DNA of 64,000 nt from an uncultured Lachnospiraceae bacterium. Lineage in GTDB: Bacteria > Bacillota > Clostridia > Lachnospirales > Lachnospiraceae. Positions 25,992 through 32,554 of the stretch are shown piece after piece. The translations under genes were made by a program, and so were the position numbers. Where the stretch lies: assembly GCA_910585545.1 (NCBI GenBank), contig CAJUFN010000003.1, positions 132,462 through 196,461 on the forward strand, in the 5' to 3' direction. Below the pieces are notes generated by a model. The model was not told the origin of the DNA and ran no database searches. It saw only the letters and a program-made list of their open reading frames with translations. The first letter of the stretch is position 1, and every line of letters starts with the position of its first letter.

Positions 25992-26020
25992 ATTATACCC
26001 GCATTCTTTTATGAACACAA
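25992..26020 (-). promoter_or_regulatory. Possible sigma-A promoter of asnB
   Basis: Minus-strand TTGTGT (26015-26020), 17-bp spacer, perfect TATAAT (25992-25997). Transcription would start at the base of the 25965-25990 hairpin. Confidence 0.45.
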
Positions 26021-26026
26021 CTTCTT

Positions 26027-26458
26027 TTATAATTTGTGTAACTGTTCCTGGCAAATCACCTTAATTCCTGCCTTTGATAATACGGAAACTGCCTTATCAT
26101 TATCAGCAACACGGATAATCATGTATGCGCTTCCAACACTTCTTGTATTGAATGCATACATATATTCAAGGTTGACATCATTTTCTCCCAACACTTCCAA
26201 TACTTTATACAATGCGCCCGGTTCATCCGGAATTGCCACTGCAAGTACTTTTGTGATAGAGCATACATACCCTGCGTCTTTTAACACACATGCTGTCTTG
26301 TAAGAATCATCCGCGATCACACGCAAAATCCCGAAATCTCTGGTGTCTGCCACGGATAATGCCCGCATATTAATATCATTATCATATAATACTTTTGTAA
26401 ATTCTGCGATTTTTCCCGGTGTATTTTCTACAAATACAGAAATCTGTCTTACTGTCAT
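26027..26458 (-). CDS. Tandem ACT-domain protein
   Basis: A 143-aa protein made of two ACT ligand-binding domains: SVFVENTPGKIAEFTKVLYDNDINMRALSV at the N-terminus and VAIPDEPGALYKVLEVLGENDVNLEYMYAF at the second. Such domains bind amino acids. This short form commonly accompanies phenylacetate-CoA ligase genes, as here, where it is 15 bp after paaK and clearly co-transcribed. A regulatory role sensing an aromatic or branched amino acid is inferred from this pairing. Confidence 0.88.
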   Translation of the reverse strand: MTVRQISVFVENTPGKIAEFTKVLYDNDINMRALSVADTRDFGILRVIADDSYKTACVLKDAGYVCSITKVLAVAIPDEPGALYKVLEVLGENDVNLEYMYAFNTRSVGSAYMIIRVADNDKAVSVLSKAGIKVICQEQLHKL

Positions 26459-26473
26459 GCCCCTGACCTCCTT

Positions 26474-27775
26474 TTAATATAAATTACGCTTGTCGATCAC
26501 ACGTTTCGCCTTGCCCTCACTTCGTGCGATTGTTTTCGGCGCAACAAGTTTTACTTTTGCATAAATACCAAGCATTGCTTTTAAAGCTCCTATCAGTTCT
26601 TTTTCTCTCTCTGCCATCTGACTTAAAGAATCAGAGAACATCTCCGGTGTCATCTCAACCTGAACTTCGATGGTATCACTGTTATTAACCCTGTCAACCA
26701 CAATCTGATAATTGGCGGCATAACCCTTATTCAAAAGGACTGTCTCAATCTGTGACGGGAATACATTGACTCCTTTAACTATAAGCATGTCATCACTTCT
26801 TCCCATCGGTTTTGTCATCTTTACATGCGTCCTTCCACATGAACATTTTTCTCTGCTTAATACGCAAATATCACGCGTTCTATAACGCAGAAGCGGAAAT
26901 GCTTCTTTCGTAATGCTCGTAAATACAAGTTCTCCCTTTTCTCCCTCCGGAAGCACTTCACCTGTGACCGGGTTAATAATTTCTGCAATGAAATGATCTT
27001 CATTGATATGCATACCGCTTTGTGAACTGCATTCAAAAGAAACACCTGGCCCGGAAATCTCTGTCAAGCCATAAATATCGTACGCTTTAATTCCAAGTGA
27101 TTTCTGGATATCCTGACGCATCTCTTCTGTCCACGCCTCTGCGCCGAAAATACCTGCTTTTAATTTGATCTCATCCTGCATACCTTTCTCATGAATGCAT
27201 TCTGCCAAATATGCCGCATAAGAAGGAGTACAGCAAAGAATCGTAGAACCTAGATCTGTCATAAACTGAATCTGACGGTCTGTATTCCCAGATGACATCG
27301 GAAGTGTTAAGCTTCCCACTTTATGAGAACCTCCATTAAGTCCTGGTCCTCCTGTAAACAGCCCGTATCCATAGCTCACATGTACTACGTCCTCCTTCGT
27401 TCCTCCTGCTGCCATGATAGCTCTCGCACAGCAGTCTTCCCACAAATCAAGATCATGTTGTGTGTAAAACGCAACCACTCTTCTTCCTGTCGTACCACTT
27501 GTGGACTGGATTCTCACACAATCACCAAGCGGTACTGCTACCAAGCCATACGGATATGCTTCTCTTAAATCTTCTTTCGTAATAAATGGAAGTTTATGTA
27601 AGTCTTCTGTAGATCGGATATCTGACGGAGTAACTCCTTTCTCATCCATCTTCTTTCTATAATATGGTACGTTATCATACACATGCTTTACCTGTTTTAC
27701 AAGTCTTTCATCCTGCCATGCTTTAATCTGCTCTCTTGAGGCACATTCAATCTCCGGTTGATAATAATGTTCCAT
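26474..27775 (-). CDS. Phenylacetate--CoA ligase family protein
   Basis: An adenylate-forming enzyme that activates aryl acids to CoA thioesters. The protein is 433 aa. Motifs are IQSTSGTTGRRVVAFYTQHDL (the P-loop-like SGTTG), YDIYGLTEISGPG, TSITKEAFPLLRYRTRD, and the C-terminal GRSDDMLIVKGVNVFPSQIE with the hinge and catalytic region. In gut clostridia such genes often belong to aromatic amino-acid fermentation with indolepyruvate oxidoreductase, which is not in this window. The exact substrate is open. Confidence 0.92.
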   Translation of the reverse strand: MEHYYQPEIECASREQIKAWQDERLVKQVKHVYDNVPYYRKKMDEKGVTPSDIRSTEDLHKLPFITKEDLREAYPYGLVAVPLGDCVRIQSTSGTTGRRVVAFYTQHDLDLWEDCCARAIMAAGGTKEDVVHVSYGYGLFTGGPGLNGGSHKVGSLTLPMSSGNTDRQIQFMTDLGSTILCCTPSYAAYLAECIHEKGMQDEIKLKAGIFGAEAWTEEMRQDIQKSLGIKAYDIYGLTEISGPGVSFECSSQSGMHINEDHFIAEIINPVTGEVLPEGEKGELVFTSITKEAFPLLRYRTRDICVLSREKCSCGRTHVKMTKPMGRSDDMLIVKGVNVFPSQIETVLLNKGYAANYQIVVDRVNNSDTIEVQVEMTPEMFSDSLSQMAEREKELIGALKAMLGIYAKVKLVAPKTIARSEGKAKRVIDKRNLY

Positions 27776-27818
27776 TGATATTCATCCTTTCTCTTCCCAT
27801 TTCTTGATGCTATTTAAT

Positions 27819-27847
27819 ATAATAACATTTCTCCCGCCATTCGTAAA
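27819..27847 (-). promoter_or_regulatory. Possible sigma-A promoter of paaK-ACT
   Basis: Minus-strand TTTACG (27842-27847), 17-bp spacer, TATTAT (27819-27824), about 44 bp before the ATG. Confidence 0.45.
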
Positions 27848-27919
27848 TGGATATATTTAATCTTTTAACGTGGAAAAGTGCCGCATCCATACACGACACT
27901 TTTAACACGTTCTCTATCA

Positions 27920-28039
27920 TTATCTACGTGTACATTCATCTTTACATAAATGTGCTGGCTTTGCATCAAACTCCGGATTGAATGCATAAAAGTTTCTGCT
28001 GTCAAGATTATCCTGTACGATTCTTAAAGCTTCGCCGAA
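27920..28039 (-). pseudogene. cotJC: Detached 3' end of cotJC (downstream exon)
   Basis: No start codon. In the minus-strand frame it reads FGEA, then LRIVQDNLDSRNFYAF and NPEFDAKPAHLCKDECTRR, then TAA at 27920-27922. This looks like the C-terminus of clostridial CotJC proteins and is what the truncated cotJC at 30874 lacks. The first codons (TTCGGCGAAGC) are identical to those at the cotJC break. Upstream in frame a stop lies at 28046-28048, inside the inserted element. A weak hairpin at 27874-27903 could end the transcript. Joined to 30902-31428 it gives a 211-aa CotJC, so it is probably a functional exon, not a dead fragment. Confidence 0.85.
28029..28039. repeat. Left attachment core (attL)
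   Basis: GCTTCGCCGAA, identical and in the same orientation as 30902-30912. It encodes FGEA in the detached cotJC exon. Confidence 0.8.
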
Positions 28040-28092
28040 AAGTAGTTATGTAAGCATACGAAACTAACGACAAAACAAACAGGTAAACAGCA

Positions 28093-28141
28093 ACTCTCCG
28101 GATCATCAGCGCCAGGTAAGGGCGCTGATGATCCGGAGAGT
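28093..28141. repeat. Perfect 21-bp stem hairpin inside the element
   Basis: Arms 28093-28113 and 28121-28141 are fully complementary with a 7-nt loop. It lies downstream of the zinc-finger gene and 54 bp inside the left att core. No long T tract follows on either strand. It may end the toxin-antitoxin transcript or shield the cotJC end. The ~80 bp between it and the zinc-finger gene shows nothing else. Confidence 0.6.
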
Positions 28142-28223
28142 AATTGGGAAAGGAGTCAGCTTTAATGTTCATTGTTACAAAGTTCCACCAGGATTTCCTG
28201 TTGACAGATAATTCCTGTGTTTT

Positions 28224-28451
28224 TTATGCTGCATGTTGATAATCAATCACAGCAATCTCCTGCATCAAGTTCTTTGCTAAATTTACAATAATTTCTAACT
28301 TTTCAGCAACTTCATCAGTGTAGTATTTTTCTCCACATTGATCACATTCCAGGCAAGGTACGTTTTTAATTACGATAACGCAATTTTTATAATTGACCAC
28401 ATGGGTGGTAGTGCTTTCTACAGTAGTGGTATTTTTACAGAACATACACAT
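28224..28451 (-). CDS. YgiT-type zinc-finger protein (MqsA N-terminal-like antitoxin)
   Basis: A 75-aa protein. Two Cys pairs (MCMFCKN and CLECDQCGEKYYT) form a zinc finger of the YgiT type found at the N-terminus of MqsA antitoxins. A helical tail (residues ~47-70) follows, but the DNA-binding HTH half of MqsA is missing. It starts 2 bp after the DUF4258 gene stop, so the two are translationally coupled. Toxin-antitoxin function is inferred from the widespread DUF4258/YgiT pairing and has not been shown for this pair. Confidence 0.82.
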   Translation of the reverse strand: MCMFCKNTTTVESTTTHVVNYKNCVIVIKNVPCLECDQCGEKYYTDEVAEKLEIIVNLAKNLMQEIAVIDYQHAA

Positions 28452-28453
28452 AT

Positions 28454-28768
28454 TTATTTCCCCTTTCTTCTTGTTTTTAAATCATTTTCAAATTTTATTG
28501 TGTCCGGATAATACGCAGTTATGATATATATATTTATACTATCACACCCGGCAACGATATGCAAAATTCGATTGTTAACAGTATACCCAAAAATCAGGCA
28601 GCTAGGATTCGGATAATCATCAGAATAGTCTTCGATGATTTCTCCAGTTGCAATTCCATTTTTGACATCGGCGCGGCTGATATCGCGTTCTTGCATACGT
28701 TCTAAACAATGCTTTGTCCAGATTATTTTGGAATCTGCACATAAGGTTTGGTATGTTGTCAAATTCAT
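28454..28768 (-). CDS. DUF4258 domain protein, putative toxin of a toxin-antitoxin pair
   Basis: A 104-aa protein with the DUF4258 pattern: TKHCLERMQERDISRADVKNGI, then GEIIEDY, PSCLIFGYTVNNRILHIVAGCD and IYIITAYYPD. The fold resembles RelE/BrnT-like ribonuclease toxins, with conserved His and Arg residues in the first helix. It sits between a small HTH gene and the zinc-finger gene in one operon. Toxicity is a family-based inference. Confidence 0.82.
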   Translation of the reverse strand: MNLTTYQTLCADSKIIWTKHCLERMQERDISRADVKNGIATGEIIEDYSDDYPNPSCLIFGYTVNNRILHIVAGCDSINIYIITAYYPDTIKFENDLKTRRKGK

Positions 28769-28774
28769 TTTCTC

Positions 28775-28912
28775 TCACCCCTTATTATTGGCATACATAG
28801 TAAGTTGGGAAGAAGGGATTCCTAAATCCTCACTCGCCTGCCTTTTCGTAAAGCCTCGTTCGATGCGTAAGTCTCCGATTTTCTCATGGATATTTCCAGG
28901 CAATTCGGCCAT
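28775..28912 (-). CDS. Short HTH protein
   Basis: A 45-aa protein. KIGDLRIERGFTKRQASEDLGIPSSQLTMYANNKG is the first three helices of an XRE-type HTH; it stops where helix 4 would begin, so it is a minimal or truncated repressor. A longer frame from 28963 would place the promoter inside the coding region. The ATG at 28912 has AAGGGAG 9 bp upstream and lies just after a strong promoter, so it is the better start. It precedes DUF4258 by 6 bp. Confidence 0.6.
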   Translation of the reverse strand: MAELPGNIHEKIGDLRIERGFTKRQASEDLGIPSSQLTMYANNKG

Positions 28913-28934
28913 CTCTATCAACTCCCTTAGCTTT

Positions 28935-28963
28935 ATTTTAATCGTTTCCCTGGAAGAGGTCAA
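28935..28963 (-). promoter_or_regulatory. Sigma-A type promoter of the HTH/DUF4258/zinc-finger operon
   Basis: Minus-strand TTGACC (28958-28963), 17-bp spacer, TAAAAT (28935-28940). The leader would be only about 15-20 nt. The 136 bp from 28964 to the 54-aa ORF contains GGAA/TTCC-rich inverted repeats that could be operators, but I see no clear plus-strand promoter there. Confidence 0.65.
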
Positions 28964-29099
28964 TCTATACTATTACAAATCTGCAATTTCCATAGTCTCA
29001 ATTTTCCGGAAATTCAGAGAAACCGGAATCTCGTTTGGAATTCAGACTGTTTTGGAATAGGACAAATTATAACAAAAATAAGATATATGGGTGATGATT

Positions 29100-29264
29100 A
29101 TGAACCAGATAACAGAAAAAATAGAAGAATTAAAAGAAATTCATGTTGAAAAAATGCATTTTCGTGTAATCAGTAGACATCCTCAGTATTCCATAGACAC
29201 CGCTAATCGTATCATTGAAGATCAGAGAAAAAATCTTTATAACATATTTAAAAAGTATGCATGA
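29100..29264 (+). CDS. 54-aa basic protein upstream of the recombinase
   Basis: The ATG at 29100 opens a 54-codon frame, NQITEKIEELKEIHVEKMHF followed by RVISRHPQYSIDTANRIIED and ending in IFKKYA. It is rich in Lys, Glu and Ile, predicted mostly helical, with no membrane segment. An in-frame ATG at 29094 is an alternative start; neither has a strong Shine-Dalgarno. It lies 82 bp before the recombinase on the same strand. A small charged protein in this place could be a recombination directionality factor, but no homology supports that. Confidence 0.5.
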   Translation: MNQITEKIEELKEIHVEKMHFRVISRHPQYSIDTANRIIEDQRKNLYNIFKKYA

Positions 29265-29346
29265 TTTCTAATCTGGAATGCGGTATTCATGGCATTATCA
29301 ATGTAATGGAGAGTAACTGTTTACACATAATAGGGAGGTATGTGCT

Positions 29347-30864
29347 ATGTGTCCAATCGATGCTTTATACGCAAGACAGTCACTGGATAAAAAAGACAGC
29401 ATCTCCATCGAAAATCAACTTGAGTTTTGTAAATATGAAACTCGCGGAACTGAGTATAAAACATACATTGACAAAGGATTTAGCGGAAAAAATACCAACC
29501 GACCAGCATTTGCAAAAATGATGGAAGACATCCAGACAGGAAAGATTAAACGGGTAATCGTCTATAAACTCGACCGTATCAGTCGTTCTATTTTGGACTT
29601 TGCAAATATGATGGAAATTTTTCAACAGTATCATGTGGAATTTGTTTCTTCAACAGAGAAGTTTGATACTTCTACGCCAATCGGTAATGCCATGCTAAAT
29701 ATTTCAATCGTATTTGCCCAATTGGAACGTGAGACAATCCAGAAACGTATTGCAGATGCTTATGCTGCGAAAAGTCAGAAAGGCTATTACATGGGCGGTT
29801 GTGTACCGTATGGATTTCAGTTGGAAAAGACCATCAGCAATGGAATTCATACATCTGTCTTTGTGCCGGAGCCGAATGAAATGAAACAGATTCGATTGAT
29901 TTATCAGCTTTATTCGGATCCGGACATGACCTTGGGAGCAGTTATGAGAGAATTGCTTCGTCAAGGTTTTACAGAAAAACGAGGTGCGCCATGGTCTACC
30001 GCAAGAATCAGTGAGATTCTTCGAAATCCGGTATATGCAAAGGCAGATATTGACATTTACAATTTCTTTGAAAGTCAGGGAGCAAATATGATTAACCCCG
30101 CTTCCGATTATGTAGGAACCAACGGTATCTTCCTATATAGAGGACTGAACGGAGATAAGATAAAGAAGAAACAGTATGATCTGGTGGATCGGGATGTGGT
30201 TATCGCTCCTCATTTAGGAATGATCGAGTCTGATATCTGGCTGAAATGTCGGTTAAAAATCATGAAAAATCGCCAGTCAGCAAGAACGAATAAAGGAAAG
30301 CGAACATGGCTTGCAGGAAAAGTAAAGTGCAAGAAATGTGGTTATGCCTATACAGTTACAATATCCAATACAAAAGCAGGCAGGTATTTTCAATGTTCAG
30401 GTTCTCGGTATTCTATTAAGTGCAAAGGTGCCGGACATACCATCTATACAGATGTATTTGAAGACTATGTTTTTCAGGAAATGAAAAAGCAGCTTGCAAA
30501 ATTCAAATATCTGTCGGATGAACTAGAAGCGGTAACGCATCCTACCAGTCAAACCGAAAAAGTGAGGATTGCAGAAATCGAACAGGAAATAGGGAACTTA
30601 CTTGCAAAAGTTCCTGATGCGAATAAGACTGTAATGGAGTATATCAATCGTCGGATTGAGGAGTTGGATAAGGAAAAGCATTCTTTGCAGAAAAAACTAG
30701 TTGAACAAAATACAAATCAGAAGACCGAGAATCTGCATAAGATTACCGATTTCATTGATAAATGGGGAAATCTGGACAACGATGACCTGCAGCGTGTGGC
30801 TGATATTTTGATTGACCGGATTGATATTGACGAAGATGTCATTGAAATTACATGGAACATCTAA
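29347..30864 (+). CDS. Large serine recombinase
   Basis: A 505-aa site-specific DNA recombinase. The N-terminal resolvase domain has nucleophile Ser12 (LYARQSLDKKDS) and the catalytic arginines in VIVYKLDRISRSILDF and LERETIQKRI. The Recombinase domain follows (YGFQLEKT, GAPWSTARISEILRNPVYA), then a zinc ribbon (KCKKCGYAYTV and a later Cys pair in QCSGSRYSIKCKGAG) and a coiled coil (residues ~385-470). Size and layout fit the TndX/SpoIVCA class. GGGAGG lies 8 bp before the ATG. Its stop is 9 bp from the cotJC stop, on the opposite strand, and ~40 bp from the right att core. Confidence 0.96.
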   Translation: MCPIDALYARQSLDKKDSISIENQLEFCKYETRGTEYKTYIDKGFSGKNTNRPAFAKMMEDIQTGKIKRVIVYKLDRISRSILDFANMMEIFQQYHVEFVSSTEKFDTSTPIGNAMLNISIVFAQLERETIQKRIADAYAAKSQKGYYMGGCVPYGFQLEKTISNGIHTSVFVPEPNEMKQIRLIYQLYSDPDMTLGAVMRELLRQGFTEKRGAPWSTARISEILRNPVYAKADIDIYNFFESQGANMINPASDYVGTNGIFLYRGLNGDKIKKKQYDLVDRDVVIAPHLGMIESDIWLKCRLKIMKNRQSARTNKGKRTWLAGKVKCKKCGYAYTVTISNTKAGRYFQCSGSRYSIKCKGAGHTIYTDVFEDYVFQEMKKQLAKFKYLSDELEAVTHPTSQTEKVRIAEIEQEIGNLLAKVPDANKTVMEYINRRIEELDKEKHSLQKKLVEQNTNQKTENLHKITDFIDKWGNLDNDDLQRVADILIDRIDIDEDVIEITWNI

Positions 30865-30873
30865 AGAAATCTT

Positions 30874-31428
30874 TCATTTTTTACTTGTATAAGTACTCTT
30901 TGCTTCGCCGAATCTTTGGTAATGTACGATTTCTCTTGCCCGCAAAAAACGAATTGGATCTGCAATTTCCGGATCTTTAATAAGACGCAAAATATTATCA
31001 TAAGTCGTTCTTGCTTTTTGTTCTGCCGCCATATCTTCATGTAAATCTGTGATCGGATCTCCTTTAGACTGCAAATACGTTGCTGTCCAAGGAGTTCCTC
31101 CTGCTGACTGCGGCCAAAGCGCCAACGTATGGTCTACATAATATTTATCAAATCCGGATGCTTTGATCTCCTCCGGAGATAGGTTTTTTGTCAGCTGATA
31201 TACGATTGCACAAATCATCTCCATGTGGGCCAGCTCTTCTGTACCAATGTCGGTAAGCACACCTGTCACCTGACTGTAGGGCATCGTGTAACGTTGTGAC
31301 AGATACCGCATGGATGCTGCCAGCTCTCCGTCCGGACCTCCAAACTGGCTGATGATGACCTGTGCCATCTTTGGATTGGTCTGAGTAATTTTCACCGGAT
31401 ATTGTAAACGTTTTTCATAATTCCACAT
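30874..31428 (-). CDS. cotJC: Spore coat protein CotJC, truncated by the inserted element (upstream exon)
   Basis: CotJC is a manganese-catalase-like protein of the spore coat. Residues 1-176 follow the family closely: MWNYEKRLQYPVKI, GGPDGELAASMRYLSQRYTM, DIGTEELAHMEMICAIVYQL with metal-ligand Glu and His residues, and FLRAREIVHYQRFGEA. The last 8 residues (KSTYTSKK) are not family-like and are encoded by the inserted element after the att core at 30902-30912. The native end lies at 27920-28039. The 184-aa product keeps most of the four-helix bundle but lacks ~35 C-terminal residues. It follows cotJB by 3 bp. Confidence 0.93.
   Translation of the reverse strand: MWNYEKRLQYPVKITQTNPKMAQVIISQFGGPDGELAASMRYLSQRYTMPYSQVTGVLTDIGTEELAHMEMICAIVYQLTKNLSPEEIKASGFDKYYVDHTLALWPQSAGGTPWTATYLQSKGDPITDLHEDMAAEQKARTTYDNILRLIKDPEIADPIRFLRAREIVHYQRFGEAKSTYTSKK
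30902..30912. repeat. Right attachment core (attR)
   Basis: GCTTCGCCGAA inside the 3' part of the truncated cotJC, a direct copy of 28029-28039. It encodes FGEA on the minus strand. Confidence 0.8.
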
Positions 31429-31431
31429 ATA

Positions 31432-31701
31432 TTAGCACCCTCCTTCCATCCATGGCCACGGTTCGTCCGTCCAGTTCCATCTGTCATCACAACTCATTAC
31501 TGCATCATCCACGAGAAGCGGTCCATAATACTTCGCATATTCTTCCAAAGCTGCTTTCCTAAGTTCACGATATTCTTCAAAATGTTTCAAAGCCTCTCTG
31601 TCATGCTTATGAGTATCCAAAAATAATTTTGTGTCATCCACAACAAAACTGACTTTACTAATAAAACTTAAAAGTTCTTCTCTGCTTCGTCTCTCACTCA
31701 T
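31432..31701 (-). CDS. cotJB: Spore coat protein CotJB
   Basis: An 89-aa protein of the CotJB family, needed with CotJA and CotJC for coat assembly. Family features are LLSFISKVSFVVDDTKLFLDTHKHDREALKHFEEY and the Tyr/Trp-rich YAKYYGPLLVDD and DRWNWTDEPWPW near the end. I choose the ATG at 31701, which overlaps the cotJA stop as ATGA and has GGGGG 9 bp upstream; a start at 31725 would add eight residues inside cotJA. Confidence 0.94.
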   Translation of the reverse strand: MSERRSREELLSFISKVSFVVDDTKLFLDTHKHDREALKHFEEYRELRKAALEEYAKYYGPLLVDDAVMSCDDRWNWTDEPWPWMEGGC

Positions 31702-32054
31702 GCCTTGTGTCCCCCTCTCCCACAAAATGGCATATTCAGCTGCTCAAATATCGTTCCGTTCCTAAAAGCCTCCTCCTTGCAATAAATATCTTTCCACTCC
31801 TGCCACGGTACATATGCCATTGCAAGACTCATCCATTCCGGAGTCTTTTTCCTGTTTTCTTTGTCACATCCACACCCTGTATCAGATGGCGGATTCATCC
31901 GCTCCATACGCCTTTGATGCATTTCGTGGCATCTGCATTCTTCTCTTCCATATGGCGGATGCTGCATATATTGCTGCATATTGTTTCTATAGTTTCGCAT
32001 ATATGCATCCCCTTTCTTCTTCATTACACTTTTATCATATGCATCCGCCATCAA
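31698..32054 (-). CDS. cotJA: Spore coat-associated protein CotJA
   Basis: A 118-aa protein. The C-terminal ~50 residues are the CotJA domain (SLAMAYVPWQEWKDIY, FRNGTIFEQLNMPFCGRGG). The N-terminal half is rich in Met, Cys, His and Arg (HPPYGREECRCHEMHQRRME, GCGCDKENRK) and may bind metal or form disulphides in the coat; this extension is longer than in Bacillus CotJA. Its stop overlaps the cotJB start. Expression under sigma-E is expected from the family, but I see no convincing sigma-E promoter directly upstream. Confidence 0.92.
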   Translation of the reverse strand: MMADAYDKSVMKKKGDAYMRNYRNNMQQYMQHPPYGREECRCHEMHQRRMERMNPPSDTGCGCDKENRKKTPEWMSLAMAYVPWQEWKDIYCKEEAFRNGTIFEQLNMPFCGRGGHKA

Positions 32055-32103
32055 AAATGTTATCGTCTCATTCCTTTCTGCTTACAATATGTAACCAGTA
32101 TGT

Positions 32104-32394
32104 CTAAAATTCACCTGTCGTAGGTTTGTCAAGCAATGGATACGGTGTCATCTGTTTTAACAATTTTTTATTTCCCCGTTCCCAGCATACCGTTATCACT
32201 GTCCTAATATTTCTTTCAATGCTGCTGACAGACGCATGAAAACGCTCTGCAATTGCCGGATACATACTTTTTGTAATTGCCAGCAAATAATCTTCATCTT
32301 GCAGTGCAAGCGAAACTGCATATTGCAAATATCTGTATCCGTGATAAGTAGAATGAATTCCCAATTCATGAATCAATAATTCTATCCCTTCCAT
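32104..32394 (-). CDS. Stand-alone Spo0A C-terminal (DNA-binding) domain protein
   Basis: A 96-aa protein consisting of just the Spo0A effector domain. It matches the Spo0A HTH region along its length: IHELGIHSTYHGYRYLQYAV, ITKSMYPAIAERFHASVSSIERNIRTVI and CWERGN. No receiver domain is present, so it cannot be phosphorylated like Spo0A. The ATG at 32394 has AAAGGA 6 bp upstream. It lies 50 bp before cotJA on the same strand and may be the first gene of the cotJ operon. It could bind 0A-box-like sites constitutively or compete with Spo0A; that role is inferred. Confidence 0.88.
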   Translation of the reverse strand: MEGIELLIHELGIHSTYHGYRYLQYAVSLALQDEDYLLAITKSMYPAIAERFHASVSSIERNIRTVITVCWERGNKKLLKQMTPYPLLDKPTTGEF

Positions 32395-32511
32395 GTCCAT
32401 TCCTTTCTCTTACATCTCATCACCACCCTTTCAATTTACCTTAATTTTACACATTTTGACACCCAATCGGCATATCTTGTCACTATATGGCGTAATTCGA
32501 TATTTTCTGGC

Positions 32512-32543
32512 AAAAAAAGAACACGCCGAAGCGCATTCTTTTT
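32512..32543 (-). terminator. Rho-independent terminator of htrA
   Basis: A 13-bp stem with two wobble pairs and a TTCG tetraloop on the minus strand, followed by T7. It lies 11 bp after the htrA stop. Confidence 0.85.
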
Positions 32544-32554
32544 ATTTTTTACAC

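Larger units (their letters stand above)
28029..30912. mobile_element. Serine-recombinase element inserted in cotJC (skin-like)
   Basis: An element of 2873 bp plus a second core copy, bounded by the direct repeat GCTTCGCCGAA (28029-28039 and 30902-30912). It carries a large serine recombinase and a 54-aa ORF on the plus strand, and an HTH/DUF4258/YgiT-type zinc-finger operon on the minus strand. No phage structural genes are present. It splits cotJC within an RFGEA codon stretch so that exact excision restores the frame. The reconstructed attP has imperfect inverted arms around the core, as serine integrase sites do. Whether it is excised in the mother cell is inference from the skin, vfbin and SPbeta precedents in other sporulation genes. 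Confidence 0.85.

Noticed and set aside
27874..27903. Clear terminator after the detached cotJC exon
   Set aside because: A 10-bp stem with one wobble exists, but the only T run is part of the stem itself. It is mentioned as weak and not listed as a feature.
28775..28963. 62-aa version of the HTH protein
   Set aside because: Its first 17 codons would cover the -35 and -10 boxes of the operon promoter; the downstream ATG with a good Shine-Dalgarno fits better.
28964..29346. Sigma-E or sigma-K promoter in front of the recombinase
   Set aside because: I looked for CATACAHT and CATA-N3-TA boxes with suitable -35 partners. Partial matches such as CATAGTCT and CATAATAG lack a -35 at the right distance, so sporulation control of the recombinase is not shown by sequence.
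28029..30912. Element as a prophage remnant or IS
   Set aside because: No structural, lysis or replication phage genes, no DDE transposase and no terminal inverted repeats; the direct-repeat core and serine recombinase point to site-specific integration.
32054..32500. Sigma-E promoter for the cotJ operon
   Set aside because: ATATT- and CATA-like boxes are present upstream of both cotJA and the Spo0A-domain gene, but none has a 14-15 bp spacing. I leave the promoter unassigned.
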